Assembly: GCF_035594125.1 (NCBI RefSeq)
Contig: NC_087181.1
Coordinates: 5,824,427-5,888,426 of the forward strand
From: Scylla paramamosain
Taxonomy: Eukaryota; Arthropoda; Malacostraca; Decapoda; Portunidae
Length of the DNA stretch: 64,000 bases
Direction: 5' to 3'
The translations under genes were made by a program, and so were the position numbers. Position 1 is the stretch's first letter, and each line of letters starts with the position of its first letter. Below the pieces are notes generated by a model. The model did no database searches. It was not told the origin of the DNA and saw only the letters and a list, made by a program, of their open reading frames with translations. This document shows, in pieces, positions 32,488-43,199 of the stretch.

Positions 32488-32610
32488 ATGATCAGCACCA
32501 CCACCCGCATGTACAGCTACCTAGGCAGGTGGCTTGGGGTGGCTGGCTACATGATACAGTATGGATGCATTGCCCACTGTACTCTTGAGTTTGTGGGTGA
32601 CTTTGTTGTG
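32488..32610 (+). CDS. IMMP1L: IMMP1L first coding exon (mitochondrial inner-membrane protease subunit 1)
   Basis: The exon encodes 41 residues from ATG at 32488 and ends GTTGTG with the donor GTAAGA at 32611. The block [20 protein letters not shown] closely matches the N-terminus of animal IMMP1L, where [13 protein letters not shown] is highly conserved. The exon ends at GDFVV, just before the conserved SGPSMEPT segment with the catalytic Ser, so the phase-0 splice is expected. IMMP1L is a signal-peptidase-family serine protease that works with IMMP2L in the inner membrane and trims intermembrane-space sorting signals; this stretch is the N-terminal membrane anchor. An earlier ATG in the leader (near 32428) opens only a nine-codon upstream frame. 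No exon 2 was found up to 64000, so a long intron or an exon beyond the window is implied. Confidence 0.88.
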
Positions 32611-32640
32611 GTAAGAATTAAGTTGAAGTTCATAATGTTT

Positions 32641-32662
32641 TTTTTTTTTTTTTTTTTTTTTT
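32641..32662. repeat. Poly(T) run within the presumed IMMP1L intron
   Basis: Twenty-two T residues, 30 bases after the donor site. It is not part of a recognised LINE tail. Confidence 0.9.
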
Positions 32663-33039
32663 GTATTCTCAGGTGTATATTACTCATTTGAGTACCAGTG
32701 TGCCTTTTGCAAAATGCTACATCACTCTTAGAAGTACAGTCAAGTTGTTGCTAATGATGGGGTTTGGGTTTGCTATCAGCCTGCATTAAAGAAATTATAG
32801 AAAGTTACTATGATTCAGACCAGGCTTAGACAAGCCCTTCAAAATTTAAGGTAAAATATTTCCAGTCTACTTATTACACTTTTTTTTTTTTTTATGGATA
32901 TAACTGAAGGTAATAGATACATAGGAGTTTACAAAACCTCAAGAGAATAATGAACAAAAACCAGTACAGTACAGTAAAATTCATTAAAAAACCATGCTGA
33001 GCCATTGTTTACACACAACTGAAGAACGCTCATTGTTGA

Positions 33040-33354
33040 TATCACTGTATGGTAGCGGCTGCAGCCAGTCCTTCTCACCAAACTTACATCACTGTGTAAG
33101 GTGTTGGCTGCAGTCTGTCCTTCTAACTAAACTCACATCACTGTGTATGATGGCAGTGGCAGCAACGCCTGCCCTTTCCTTCACCAAACTCTCATCACTG
33201 TGTATGACATTGGTTATAGCAATGGCTGCAATCAGCCCTTCTCCTCACCAAACTTGCATCACTTTGTATGACGGTGGTGGCTGCAGATTACCTTTTCTTT
33301 TGTCATTAGTCTAGCATCATTGTGGGTGATAGTGACAGCACAGTTGCTTCTCCC
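33040..33354. repeat. Degenerate minisatellite, six units of 47-65 bp
   Basis: The core ACCAAACTTACATCACTGTG followed by TATGA and a GTGGCTGCAG-type segment recurs at about 33040, 33087, 33137, 33193, 33258 and 33315. Units differ by substitutions and small indels, so the array is old. A frame runs through it by chance (32994-33314) but codes for nothing recognisable. Confidence 0.8.
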
Positions 33355-33767
33355 AACATTAATGTTACCCTACTTCATGTCATGGACTTGGATCTCTCTG
33401 TGGCTTGTTGCGGCCCATCTTTGTGTTAGGCTTTAAAATCCCTGCATTGGGGTATAACTTGGAAATGAACTGACCCTTTGTTGGGCATGATTTGCATTAG
33501 AATACTACATGTTAGCAGCGATCTGATCATATGTTGTAAAAAAATTGCCATAATAAACCTGGAATGTTGTAAATGGGAACAAGCATTTCCTTCATCAGAA
33601 GGCTCTTGAGGCGATTTAGATTACATATGGCTAGTATTTTTTTATACAGGGTGTCCTGTGAATTAAGGTACTTGGGATATGATAGTTTGAAGTAATTTTA
33701 AGTAAAAAATACTTTGCACACATATGCTGTGCTTTGTTTTATTTTACGAGAAATTAATGTGCAAGTT
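33355..33767. other. No gene recognised
   Basis: Unique AT-rich sequence between the minisatellite and LINE A copy A5. Confidence 0.5.
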
Positions 33768-35182
33768 TTTGCTTTAATTACCTGCTTATCTAAAGTTTTT
33801 GAATCTATCCTCAACAGGAAGATTCTTAAACATCTATCACTTCACAACCTTCTATCTGATCGCCAATATGGGTTCCGTCAAGGCCACTCTACTGGTGATC
33901 TTCTGGCTTTCCTTACTGAGTCTTGGTCATCCTCTTTTAGAGATTTTGGTGAAACTTTTGCTGTTGCCTTGGACATATCAAAAGCTTTTGATAGAGTCTG
34001 GCACAAAGCTTTGATTTCCAAACTACCCTCCTACGGTTTCTATCCTTCTCTCTAACTTCATCTCAAGTTTCCTTTCTGACCGTTCTATTGCTGCTGTGGT
34101 AGATGGTCACTGTTCTTCTCCTAAATCTATTAACAGTGGTGTTCCTCAGGGTTCTGTCCTGTCACCCACTCTCTTCTTATTATTCATTAATGATCTTCTA
34201 AACCAAACTTCTTGTCCTATCCACTCCTACGCTGATGATACCACCCTGCACTTTTCCACGTCTTTTCATAGACGTCCAACCCTTCAGGAGGTAAACATAT
34301 CACGCAGGGAAGCCACAGAATGCCTGACTTCTGATCTTTCTAAAATTTCTGATTGGGGCAGAGCAAACTTGGTATTGTTCAATGCCTCAAAAACTCAATT
34401 CCTCCATCTATCAACTCGACACAACCTTCCAGACAACTATCCCCTCTTCTTCAATGACACTCAACTGTCCCCCTCTTCTACACTGAACATCCTCGGTCTG
34501 TCCTTTACTTATAATCTGAACTGGAAACTTCACATCTCATCTCTAGCTAAAACAGCTTCTATGAAGTTAGGTGTTCTGAGACGTCTCCACCAGTTTTTCT
34601 CACCCCCCCCAGCTGCTAACTCTGTACAAGGGCCTTATCTGTCCATGTATGGAGTATGCTTCACATGTCTGGGGGGGTTCCACTCATACTGCTCTTCTAT
34701 ACAGGGTGGAATCAAAAGCTTTTCGTCTCATCAACTCCTCTCCTCTAACTGGCTGTCTTCAGCCTCTCTCTCTCACCGCCGCAATGTTGCATATCTAGCT
34801 GTCTTCTACCGCTATTTTCATGCTAACTGCTCTTTTGATATTGCTAACTGCATGCCTCCCCTCCTTCCGCGGCCTCGCTGCACAAGACTTTCTTCTTTCT
34901 CTCACCCCTATTCTGTCCACCTCTCTAATGCAAGAGTTAACCAGTATTCTCAATCATTCATCCCTTTCTCTGGTAAACTCTGGAACTCCCTGCCTGCTTC
35001 TGGATTTCCACCTTCCTATGACTTGAATTCCTTCAAGAGGGAGGTTTCAAGACACTTATCCACCAATTTTTGACCACTGCTTTGATCCTTTTATGGGACT
35101 GGCATTTCAGTGGGCATTTTTTTTTATTAGATTTTTGTTGCCCTTGGCCAGTATCCTTCCTACATAAAAAAAAAAAAAAAAA
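33768..35182 (+). mobile_element. LINE A copy A5: RT to 3' end with poly(A)
   Basis: It begins 5'-truncated at LSKVFESILNRKILKHLS. The frame to 34055 covers RQYGFRQGHSTGD and ALDISKAFDRVWH. A two-base deletion in CTCTCTGTAAC near 34052 shifts it. The next frame (34096-35073, 325 codons) contains NSGVPQGSVLSPTLFLLF, HSYADDTTLHF with an intact YADD box, thumb and C-terminus; within it a G-run length change near 34675 and a compensating change near 34770 alter about 30 residues. Poly(A) of about 17 bases is at 35166-35182. It is the best-preserved palm-to-C-terminus of this family in the window. Confidence 0.92.
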
Positions 35183-35399
35183 AGTTGTGTTGTGAGATCC
35201 GCTTGCCTGGATGGGCCTCTGCCTATTTCCCTTCCTCCCTCCTCGGCTCACTATGTACTATCAGGAAAACTCTAACGTGGTACAAGCCTGAGTGATGAAA
35301 ACGCAAAACAGTATATACTTGTACATTCTGCATTGCACTAAAGTGTTAAGCATCTGGTAAAGGCAAAGGTTTCCCATGAGACACTCCCATCCTCTTTCC

Positions 35400-35690
<291 letters not shown>

Positions 35691-36081
35691 CAATAAGAAA
35701 CAAAAAAAAAAAAGAAAAAAAGTGAAGTAGATTATAGAGGAAAAATAAAAATCGAATAGCCAATGAGCATTAACAATTCATGTGAGAGGAGACCTGATGT
35801 TGAAGTGTTCCCTGATGATGGTCTGACTTATCTCCGATAACTGCCCAAGGAACGTTATATGTTACAAATTGCAGCTGGAAGAGACGTGGTGTGAGACTGA
35901 AAATTACCTATTCCTTCTCTCCCTACCATGTGACCTCATCCCTCCCTCTTCTTCCTCTCCTCCCTCCATCCTATCTCAGTATTTCCACAAATCGCCATTG
36001 TCTTTCTCCAGCCCCAACCCAGCCAGCCTCTCCTGTCTGTCTCTTATATGTGCACTCTCCCACACTGTCCCTTTGCTACTC
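35691..36081. other. No gene recognised
   Basis: Unique sequence between two compound microsatellites. A frame starting at 35869 is open only because it enters the repeat. Confidence 0.5.
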
Positions 36082-36590
<509 letters not shown>

Positions 36591-36980
36591 TATAACAAAA
36601 TTTAACTTTTGTCTTGTCCTTGGCCCCAAACCATAAATTTCCATCTAAAAAAATAGAAAAAAGTTCTTTTGATCCTTAAACTTTGCTTTTGTGGTTAGAA
36701 CAATGAATTTACATTTTTGCCTCATTTCATTATAGTATGGGTTACTATTGGTTTTCAGGTAAGGTAAAGATCTTTGCAAAATCTCAGTTGCATATCTAAT
36801 TGCTTTTGAAATGTTGCAAATAAGTTAAAAGAATGAAAGAAAGAATATAGTATTCTAAAGATTTTTAATTTTAATAAGATCATTCTTGAACTGACCAGAT
36901 CTAGCAAGAAATTTCTCATATTTAGGAGAATTTGCTTACATTTCAGAAATCTTGTTTCTTCCAGAATGTTCTATCAGACA
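36591..36980. other. AT-rich sequence, no gene
   Basis: No frame or element was recognised. It lies upstream of the heat-shock-type promoter. Confidence 0.5.
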
Positions 36981-36986
36981 CTTTTA

Positions 36987-37233
36987 GAAGTTTCTAGAAC
37001 ATTTTAGAACATTCTATTCAATGTAAACATTTCCAAAATATTATAGAACTTTCTAGAATACAGTAGAAATATGTAGAAGTATCAAGAATTTTCTAGAATC
37101 TACGAAAATTTTCTAGAATTATTCAGAATATTCTAAAGTAGGTTCAAGAATATTCTAGAAAGATTGAGAACATTCTGGAACACATTATAGAAAGACTAAG
37201 AATATTCTAGAGTACTGCTTGACAATATAAAAG
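36987..37233 (+). promoter_or_regulatory. Heat-shock-type promoter: HSE clusters and TATA box
   Basis: Heat-shock elements are alternating GAA/TTC pentamers at 5-bp spacing. Here GAA 36987, TTC 36992, GAA 36997, TTT 37002, GAA 37007 and TTC 37012 form six in-phase units with one mismatch. A second cluster has GAA 37148, TTC 37153, GAA 37158, GAA 37168, TTC 37173 and GAA 37178, again in one 5-bp phase. Between and after them are more TTCTAGAA sites (for example near 37050, 37092 and 37113) and GAA/TTC at 37200/37205. TATAAAAG follows at 37226-37233. The layout is that of an hsp70-class promoter; function is inferred, not shown. Confidence 0.72.
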
Positions 37234-37254
37234 TAGGGGCTTGCAAACCACCAA

Positions 37255-37259
37255 TCAGT
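37255..37259 (+). promoter_or_regulatory. Initiator TCAGT, predicted transcription start at 37257
   Basis: TCAGT is the arthropod initiator core. Its A at 37257 is 31 bases downstream of the first T of the TATA box, the canonical spacing. Confidence 0.65.
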
Positions 37260-37300
37260 TCTGCTTTGGCTGCCTGAGATGACACATCACAAGAGGTGAA

Positions 37301-38010
37301 ATGGCATCAAGAGGCTACAGTCATTTTCCAGATGCATTCTGTTACATATGTGGTCAATTCATCAAGACAAGAGCAAAGAAGTTCTCAGTGACAGCATCTG
37401 GAAAAATATGTGAAAGAAAAAGCACTGATCTCCAAGGACTGACCATACAGTAGGAGCACACAATATCAAACATGAGTCATTGGTGAATCCTCAAAAGGTT
37501 TTGTCTCCTCCACTACACATCAAACTGGGTCTCTTGAAACAGTTTGTTACAGCTCTTGACAAGGAGTCTACTTTCTTCAGATATCTTCAAGACTTCTTTC
37601 TTAAGCTTTCAGAGGCAAAAGTGAAAGCTGGTATTTCTTCATTGGACCACAAGTAAGGAAAATTTGGGAGTGCTCAGAATTTCTACAGAAGCTCACAGAA
37701 AAGGAGAAAAAAACTTGTGATTTTTTCATGGCTGTAGCACAGGGCTTTCTTGGCAACAAGGCTGATAACTATATGGAACTAGTTGAAGCTTTAGTGAAAA
37801 GCTGTGGTGAGATGGGCTGTTGAATGCCCTTGAAGGTCCATATCCTAGATGCTCACCATGACAACTTTAGGGAGAATATGGCAGCATATTCATAGGAATA
37901 AGGAGAACACTTCCACCAATATATAATGAACTTTGGACAGAGATATCAGTTTTCTTCAATGAAAACATGATGGGAGACTGCATTTGGGGTCATATGTGAA
38001 GGTGATTTGT
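37301..38010 (+). pseudogene. Decayed gene of a CXXCG / FHQ-type arthropod protein family, middle deleted
   Basis: The N-terminal frame 37301-37453 has 50 codons and includes FPDAFCYICGQFIKTRAKKF, with a CXXCG knuckle. From about 37474, without a start, the sequence reads ESLVNPQKVLSPPLHIKLGL and STFFRYLQDFFLKLSEAKVK. A one-base shift near 37640 leads to FFIGPQVRKIWECSEFLQKL, ACT-type KKTCDFFMAVAQGFLGNKAD and GEMGC. After three stops it continues MPLKVHILDAHHDNF and GEHFHQYIMNFGQRYQ. I know this architecture (zinc-knuckle N-terminus, LPPLHIKLGLM and GERFHQ C-terminus) from multi-copy uncharacterised arthropod proteins, likely transposon-linked. Several hundred residues expected between the two halves are absent. 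The ATG is 44 bases after the predicted start site. Confidence 0.62.
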
Positions 38011-38109
38011 TGTATTCATACAAATCAAGAAAAACTTTATTTTTAATCCTAGAAATTAGTTTCAGAAATTTTTGAAATAAATTTTTGTGTCATTTGATTT
38101 TTTTCTGTC

Positions 38110-38254
38110 TGTTGGGGTGTGAAGAGTAGCAGAGACACCAGAATCTTGGTTGTGTTTATTTGTGGAGTGAGGGAGTACAAGGCACGCCTTGACAGAGAGC
38201 GAGGTCCAGACTGACCCCTGGTTCCCATGGCGCCTGCATATATATAGACCAACA
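38110..38254 (-). mobile_element. Candidate short solo LTR
   Basis: The segment is bounded by TGTTGG and CCAACA. On the minus strand it has a TATATATA box near its 5' end and an AATAAA signal about two-thirds along, the usual LTR order. The flanking five bases differ (CTGTC and TATCG), so no target duplication is visible. At 145 bp it is short for an LTR but possible for a small Gypsy or TRIM element. Confidence 0.4.
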
Positions 38255-38478
38255 TATCGTACCGTGCTTGGGTAAATACAAACTCCCACACTGTCCAAAA
38301 ATGGTGAAAATGGTAAAATTCAACTATTTTAGAGCAAAAAAAATCATTCAAAAAGCCACAAAAGCAAAGTTTGACAGAAATGATGGACATTTTCTATTTG
38401 TTTTGCAATGAAAACTTGGAAAATTACATTTTTTGTGAAGGACAAAAATTGTGTTATCTAGTGTTATCAGTATTAGTA

Positions 38479-38479
<1 letters not shown>

Positions 38480-38537
<58 letters not shown>

Positions 38538-38568
38538 TTATTTATTTTTTATTATTATCATTACTAAC

Positions 38569-38638
<70 letters not shown>

Positions 38639-38639
38639 G

Positions 38640-38671
<32 letters not shown>
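38480..38671. repeat. (ATT)n arrays and a (TAG)n end
   Basis: ATT runs at about 38480-38535 and 38570-38638 are separated by a short TTTATT segment and pass into about ten TAG units to 38671. Confidence 0.95.
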
Positions 38672-38672
<1 letters not shown>

Positions 38673-38860
38673 ATGTTATTGCGATTGCAACCCCATAGAA
38701 AATCTATGGGGGCACATAGTAAATTCATGATACAGGGATCACGAAAGACCCCTCAGCAGTTGATGGGACACAGAGAGAGTGGGAAAGGCTGCAAGGAAAG
38801 CCCTAAGTCATAAGAAAAATAGTGGCTATTGAAAAGCAAGAAGGCTGGACACACTACTAG

Positions 38861-38864
<4 letters not shown>
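38672..38864. other. No gene recognised
   Basis: Short unique interval between microsatellites. Confidence 0.5.
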
Positions 38865-39187
<323 letters not shown>

Positions 39188-39293
39188 ACATAGAAAAACA
39201 GGCCACAACAAACCTTGTGGTCCTCACGAGGTGACCTGACCTAAGACTACTAAGGTGAGAGAGAGATAAGGTGGGGAGGGGGAGGAACTGGGG

Positions 39294-39703
39294 GCCTGCA
39301 TGCAGGAAAGTCTCCGCACACTCTGTGTATGTGTGAGCCAGTCTCGCCTCGTGATTGGTATGAAAAGTATCTTCTTGTGAATGGCCGCCACCTTCTCATC
39401 AGCTAACTTAAAGTAACCTAATTTAACCTTACTAATCAAACTTTACCTAACTTAACCAAATCTAACCAAACCTAACCTGACTAAGCTAAACCTAACTTTT
39501 AGCCAAAATAATGTTTTATAATAAATAAGAGACCATATCCAGTAATTTGGTACAAAATAGTTAGGTTACTGGGTAGTAAGATTAAGGTTAATGTTAGGTT
39601 TGATTAGATTAGTTAGGTTAGCTGATGAGAAGGTGGCAGCCAATCACATGGCGAGACTGCTCACACATGTGCAGTGTGCAGAGACTTTCTTGCATGCAGC
39701 CCC
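39294..39703. mobile_element. Fold-back element with ~130-bp imperfect inverted arms
   Basis: The left arm (39294-about 39440) and right arm (about 39560-39703) are inverted copies: CTGCATGCA.GAAAGTCTC.GCACACT, GTGTGAGC, AGTCTCGCC, GTGATTGG, GCCACCTTCTCATCAGCTAAC and CCTAACCT-type sequence inside. The left arm carries an extra 26 bases after GTGATTGG, ending in a partial copy of that motif. No coding capacity. The class (MITE or other fold-back) is undetermined. Confidence 0.7.
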
Positions 39704-39787
39704 TCCCGGACAGACGAACAAGAGTCTACCAACATACTCAGTGACAGGCGGAGGCTTCCTACCAAGTGACCAGCAAGACGTGTGTGA
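39704..39787. other. Short unique gap
   Basis: Nothing recognised between the fold-back element and the LINE A tail. Confidence 0.5.
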
Positions 39788-42700
39788 TTTTTTTTTTTTT
39801 TTTTTATATAGGAGGGACACTGATCAAGGGCAACAAAAATCCAATAAAAAACAAAATGCCCACTGAGATGCCAGTCCCATAAAAGGGTCCCAAGCGGTAG
39901 TCAAAAATTGAAGGATAAGTGTCTTAAAACTTCCCTCTTTAAGGAATTCAAGTCATAGGAAGGTGGAAGTATAGAAGCAGGCAGGGAGTTCCAGAGTTTA
40001 CCAGAGAAAGGGACAAATGATTGAGAATACTGGTTAACTCTTGCATTAGAGAGGTGGACAGAATAGGGGTGAGAGAAAGAAGAAAGTCTAGTGCAGCAAG
40101 GCTGCAGGAGGAGGGGAGGCATGCAGTTAGCAAGATCAGAAGACCAGTTAGCATGAAAATAGCAGTAGAAGACAGCTAGAGATGCAACATTGCGGCAATA
40201 AGAGAGAGGCTGAAGACAGTTAGTTAGAGGAGAAGAGTTGATGAGACGAAAAGCTTTTGATTCCACCCTGTCTAGAAGAGTGGTATGAGTGGAATCCCCC
40301 CAGACATGCGAAGCATACTCCATACATGGACAGATAAGGTCCTTGTACAGAGTTAGCAGCTGGGGGGTGAGAAAAACTGGCAGAGACGTCTCAGATTGCC
40401 TAACTTCATAGAAGCTATTTTAGCTAGAGATGAGATGTGAAGTTTCCAGTTCAGATTATAAGTAAAGGACAGACCGAGGATGTTCAGTGTAGAAGAGGGG
40501 GACAGTTGAGTGTCACTGAAGAAGAGGGGATAGTTGTCTGGAAGGTTGTGTCGAGTTGATATATGGAGGAATTGAGTTTTTGAGGCATTGAGCAATACCA
40601 AGTTTGCTCTGCCCCAATCAGAAATTTTAGAAAGATCAGAAGTCAGGCATTCTGTGGCTTCCCTGTGTGAAATATTTATTTCCTGTAGGGTTGAATGTTT
40701 ATGAAAAGGCGTGGAAGAGTGCAGGGTGGTATCATCAGCATAGGAGTGGATAGGACAAGAAGTTTGGTTTAGAAGATCATTAATGAATAATAAGAAGAGA
40801 GTGGGTGACAGGACAGAACCCTGAGGAACACCACTGTTAATAGATTTAGGAGAAGAACAGTGACCGTCTAGCACAGCAGCAATAGAACAGTCAGAAAAGA
40901 AACTTGAGATGAAGTTACAGAGAGAAGGATAGAAGCCATAGGAGGGTAGTTTGGAAATCAAAGCTTTGTGCCAGACTCTATCAAAAGTTTTTGATATGTC
41001 CAAGGCAACAGCAAAAGTTTCACGAAAATCTCTAAAAGAAGATGACCAAGACTCAGTAAGGAGAGCCAGAAGATCACCAGTGGAGCGGCCTTGACAGAAC
41101 CCATATTGGCGATCAGATAGAAGATTGTGAAGTGATTGATGTTTAAGAATCTTCCTGTTGAAGATAGATTAAAAAATTTTAGATAGGCAGGAAATTAAAG
41201 CAATAGGACGGTAGTTTGAGGGATTAGAATGGTCACCCTTTTTAGGGACAGGTTGAATGTACGCAGACTTCCAGCAAGAAGGAAAGGTAGATGTTGACAG
41301 ACAGAGCTGAAAGAGTTTGACTAGGCAAGGTGCAAACATGGAGGCACAGTTTTGGAGAACAAAAGGAGGGACCCCATCAGGTCCATAAGCCTTCTGAGGG
41401 TTTAGGCCAGCGAGGGCATGGAAAACATCATTGCGAAGAATTTTAATAGGTAGGATGAAGAAGTCAGAGGGTGGAGAAGAGGGAGGAACAAGCCCAGAAT
41501 CATCCAAGGTAAAGTTTTTAGCAAAGGTCTGAGCAAAGAGTTCAGCTTTAGAAATAGATGTGATAGCAGTGGTGCCATCTGGTTGAAATAAAGGAGGGAA
41601 AGTAGAAGCAACAAAGTTATTGGAGATATTTTTGGTTATATGCCAGAAGTCACGAGGGAAGTTAGATCTTGAAAGATTTTGACACTTTCTGTTAATGAAG
41701 GAGTTTTCGGCTAGTTGGAGAACAGACTTGGCATGGTTCCGGGCAGAAATATAAAATGCATGAGATTCTAGTGATGGAAGGCTTAAGTACCTTTTGTGGG
41801 CCACCTCTCTATCATGTATAGCATAAGAACAAGCTGTGTTAAACCAAGGTTTGGAAGGTTTAGGTCAAGAAAAAGAGTGAGGAATGTATGCCTTCATGCC
41901 AGACACTATTACATCTGTTATGTGCTCAGCACACAAAGACAGGTCTCTGACACGGAAACAGTAGTCATTCCAAGGAAAATCAGCAAAATACCTCCTCAGA
42001 TCCCCCAACTAGCAGAGGCAAAATGCCAGAGGCACCTTCACTTAGGGGGATCCTGAAGAGGGATTGGAGTGATAGGACAAGATACAGATATAAGATTCTG
42101 ATTGGAGGAGCCCAACGGAGAAGAGAGGGTGACAGTATAAGCAGAAGGATTAGAGGTCAGGAAAAGGTCAATAATGTTGGGCATATCTCCAAGACAGTCA
42201 GGAATACGAGTAGGGTGTTGCACCAATTGCTCTAGGTCGTGGAGGATAGCAAAATTGAAGGCTAGTTCACCAGGAAGGTCAGTGAAAGGAGATGAAAGCC
42301 AAAGTTGGTGGTGAACATTGAAGTCTCCAAGAATGTAGATCTCTGGAAAAGGGAAGAGGGTCAGAATGTGCTCCACTTTGGGAATTAAGTAGTCAAAGAA
42401 TTTCTTTTAGTCAGAGGAGTTAGGTGAGAGGTATACAGCACAGATAAATTTAGTTTGAGACTGACTCTGTAGGTGTAGCCAGATGGTGGAAAACTCAGAA
42501 GATTCAAGAGCAGGGGCATGAGAGCAGGTTAAGTCATTGCGCACATAAACGCAACATTGGGCTTTTGGATTGAAAATGAGGATAGAGAAAAAGGGGCTAC
42601 TGTCAGTTGCCTCAGATACCTGAGTTTCAGTCAGGAAAAGAAGATGAGGTTTAGAAGAGGAGAGGTGGTGTTCTATAGATTGAAAATTAGATCTTAGACT

Positions 42701-42987
42701 GCAAATGTTTTAGAAGTTAATGAAGAAAAAGTTGAGGGGGTGTCAAGACACTTAGGGTCATCAACAGAAGGGCAGTCCGACCTGGGGACATTTATGGTCC
42801 CCTCCCCAGATGAGAACTCTGAGACTGGTGTAGGAGTCACCATGATAATTTTAAAATTTTGAGTGAAGGGTGTGTGTTATTAGGTGCTTGTAGTTTTGTG
42901 TGGAGGAAGAGAGTTGTCTTTAGAGGGCAGGCTGTGACTGTCCCCTTGTGTTGTGAGACACAAAGGGAAACGTTCAGTGAGGTCACA
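39788..42987 (-). mobile_element. LINE A copy A6, near full length (3.2 kb)
   Basis: The tail (T17 on the plus strand) is at about 39788-39804 and the element runs to 42987, where it stops within the 5' leader at GTGACCTCACTGAACG (minus strand); copy A10 extends further. Endonuclease pieces lie at 42038-42376 ([31 protein letters not shown]) and further right in other frames. The linker and RT entry are at 41169-41804 (RDFWHITKNISNNF, QKAYGPDGVPPFVL, VPKKGDHSNPSNYRPIALIS). The palm is at 40353-41003 (NSGVPQGSVLSPTLFLLF, HSYADDTTLHS) and the C-terminus at 39901-40323. A stop-rich stretch near 41160 and frameshifts near 40360, 41860 and 42380 inactivate it. Confidence 0.9.
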
Positions 42988-43019
42988 GCATGTACACACA
43001 CACGTGTGTGTGTACATGC
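42988..43019. repeat. 32-bp perfect palindrome at the LINE A 5' end
   Basis: GCATGTACACACACAC followed by its exact reverse complement starts at the base after the LINE A homology ends. Confidence 0.93.
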
Positions 43020-43033
43020 GCGTGGCTCTCTCA

Positions 43034-43190
<157 letters not shown>

Positions 43191-43199
43191 ATTGTTATC

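Noticed and set aside
36987..37233. A true hsp70 gene
   Set aside because: The promoter looks hsp70-like but the downstream frame has no Hsp70 signature and belongs to another family.
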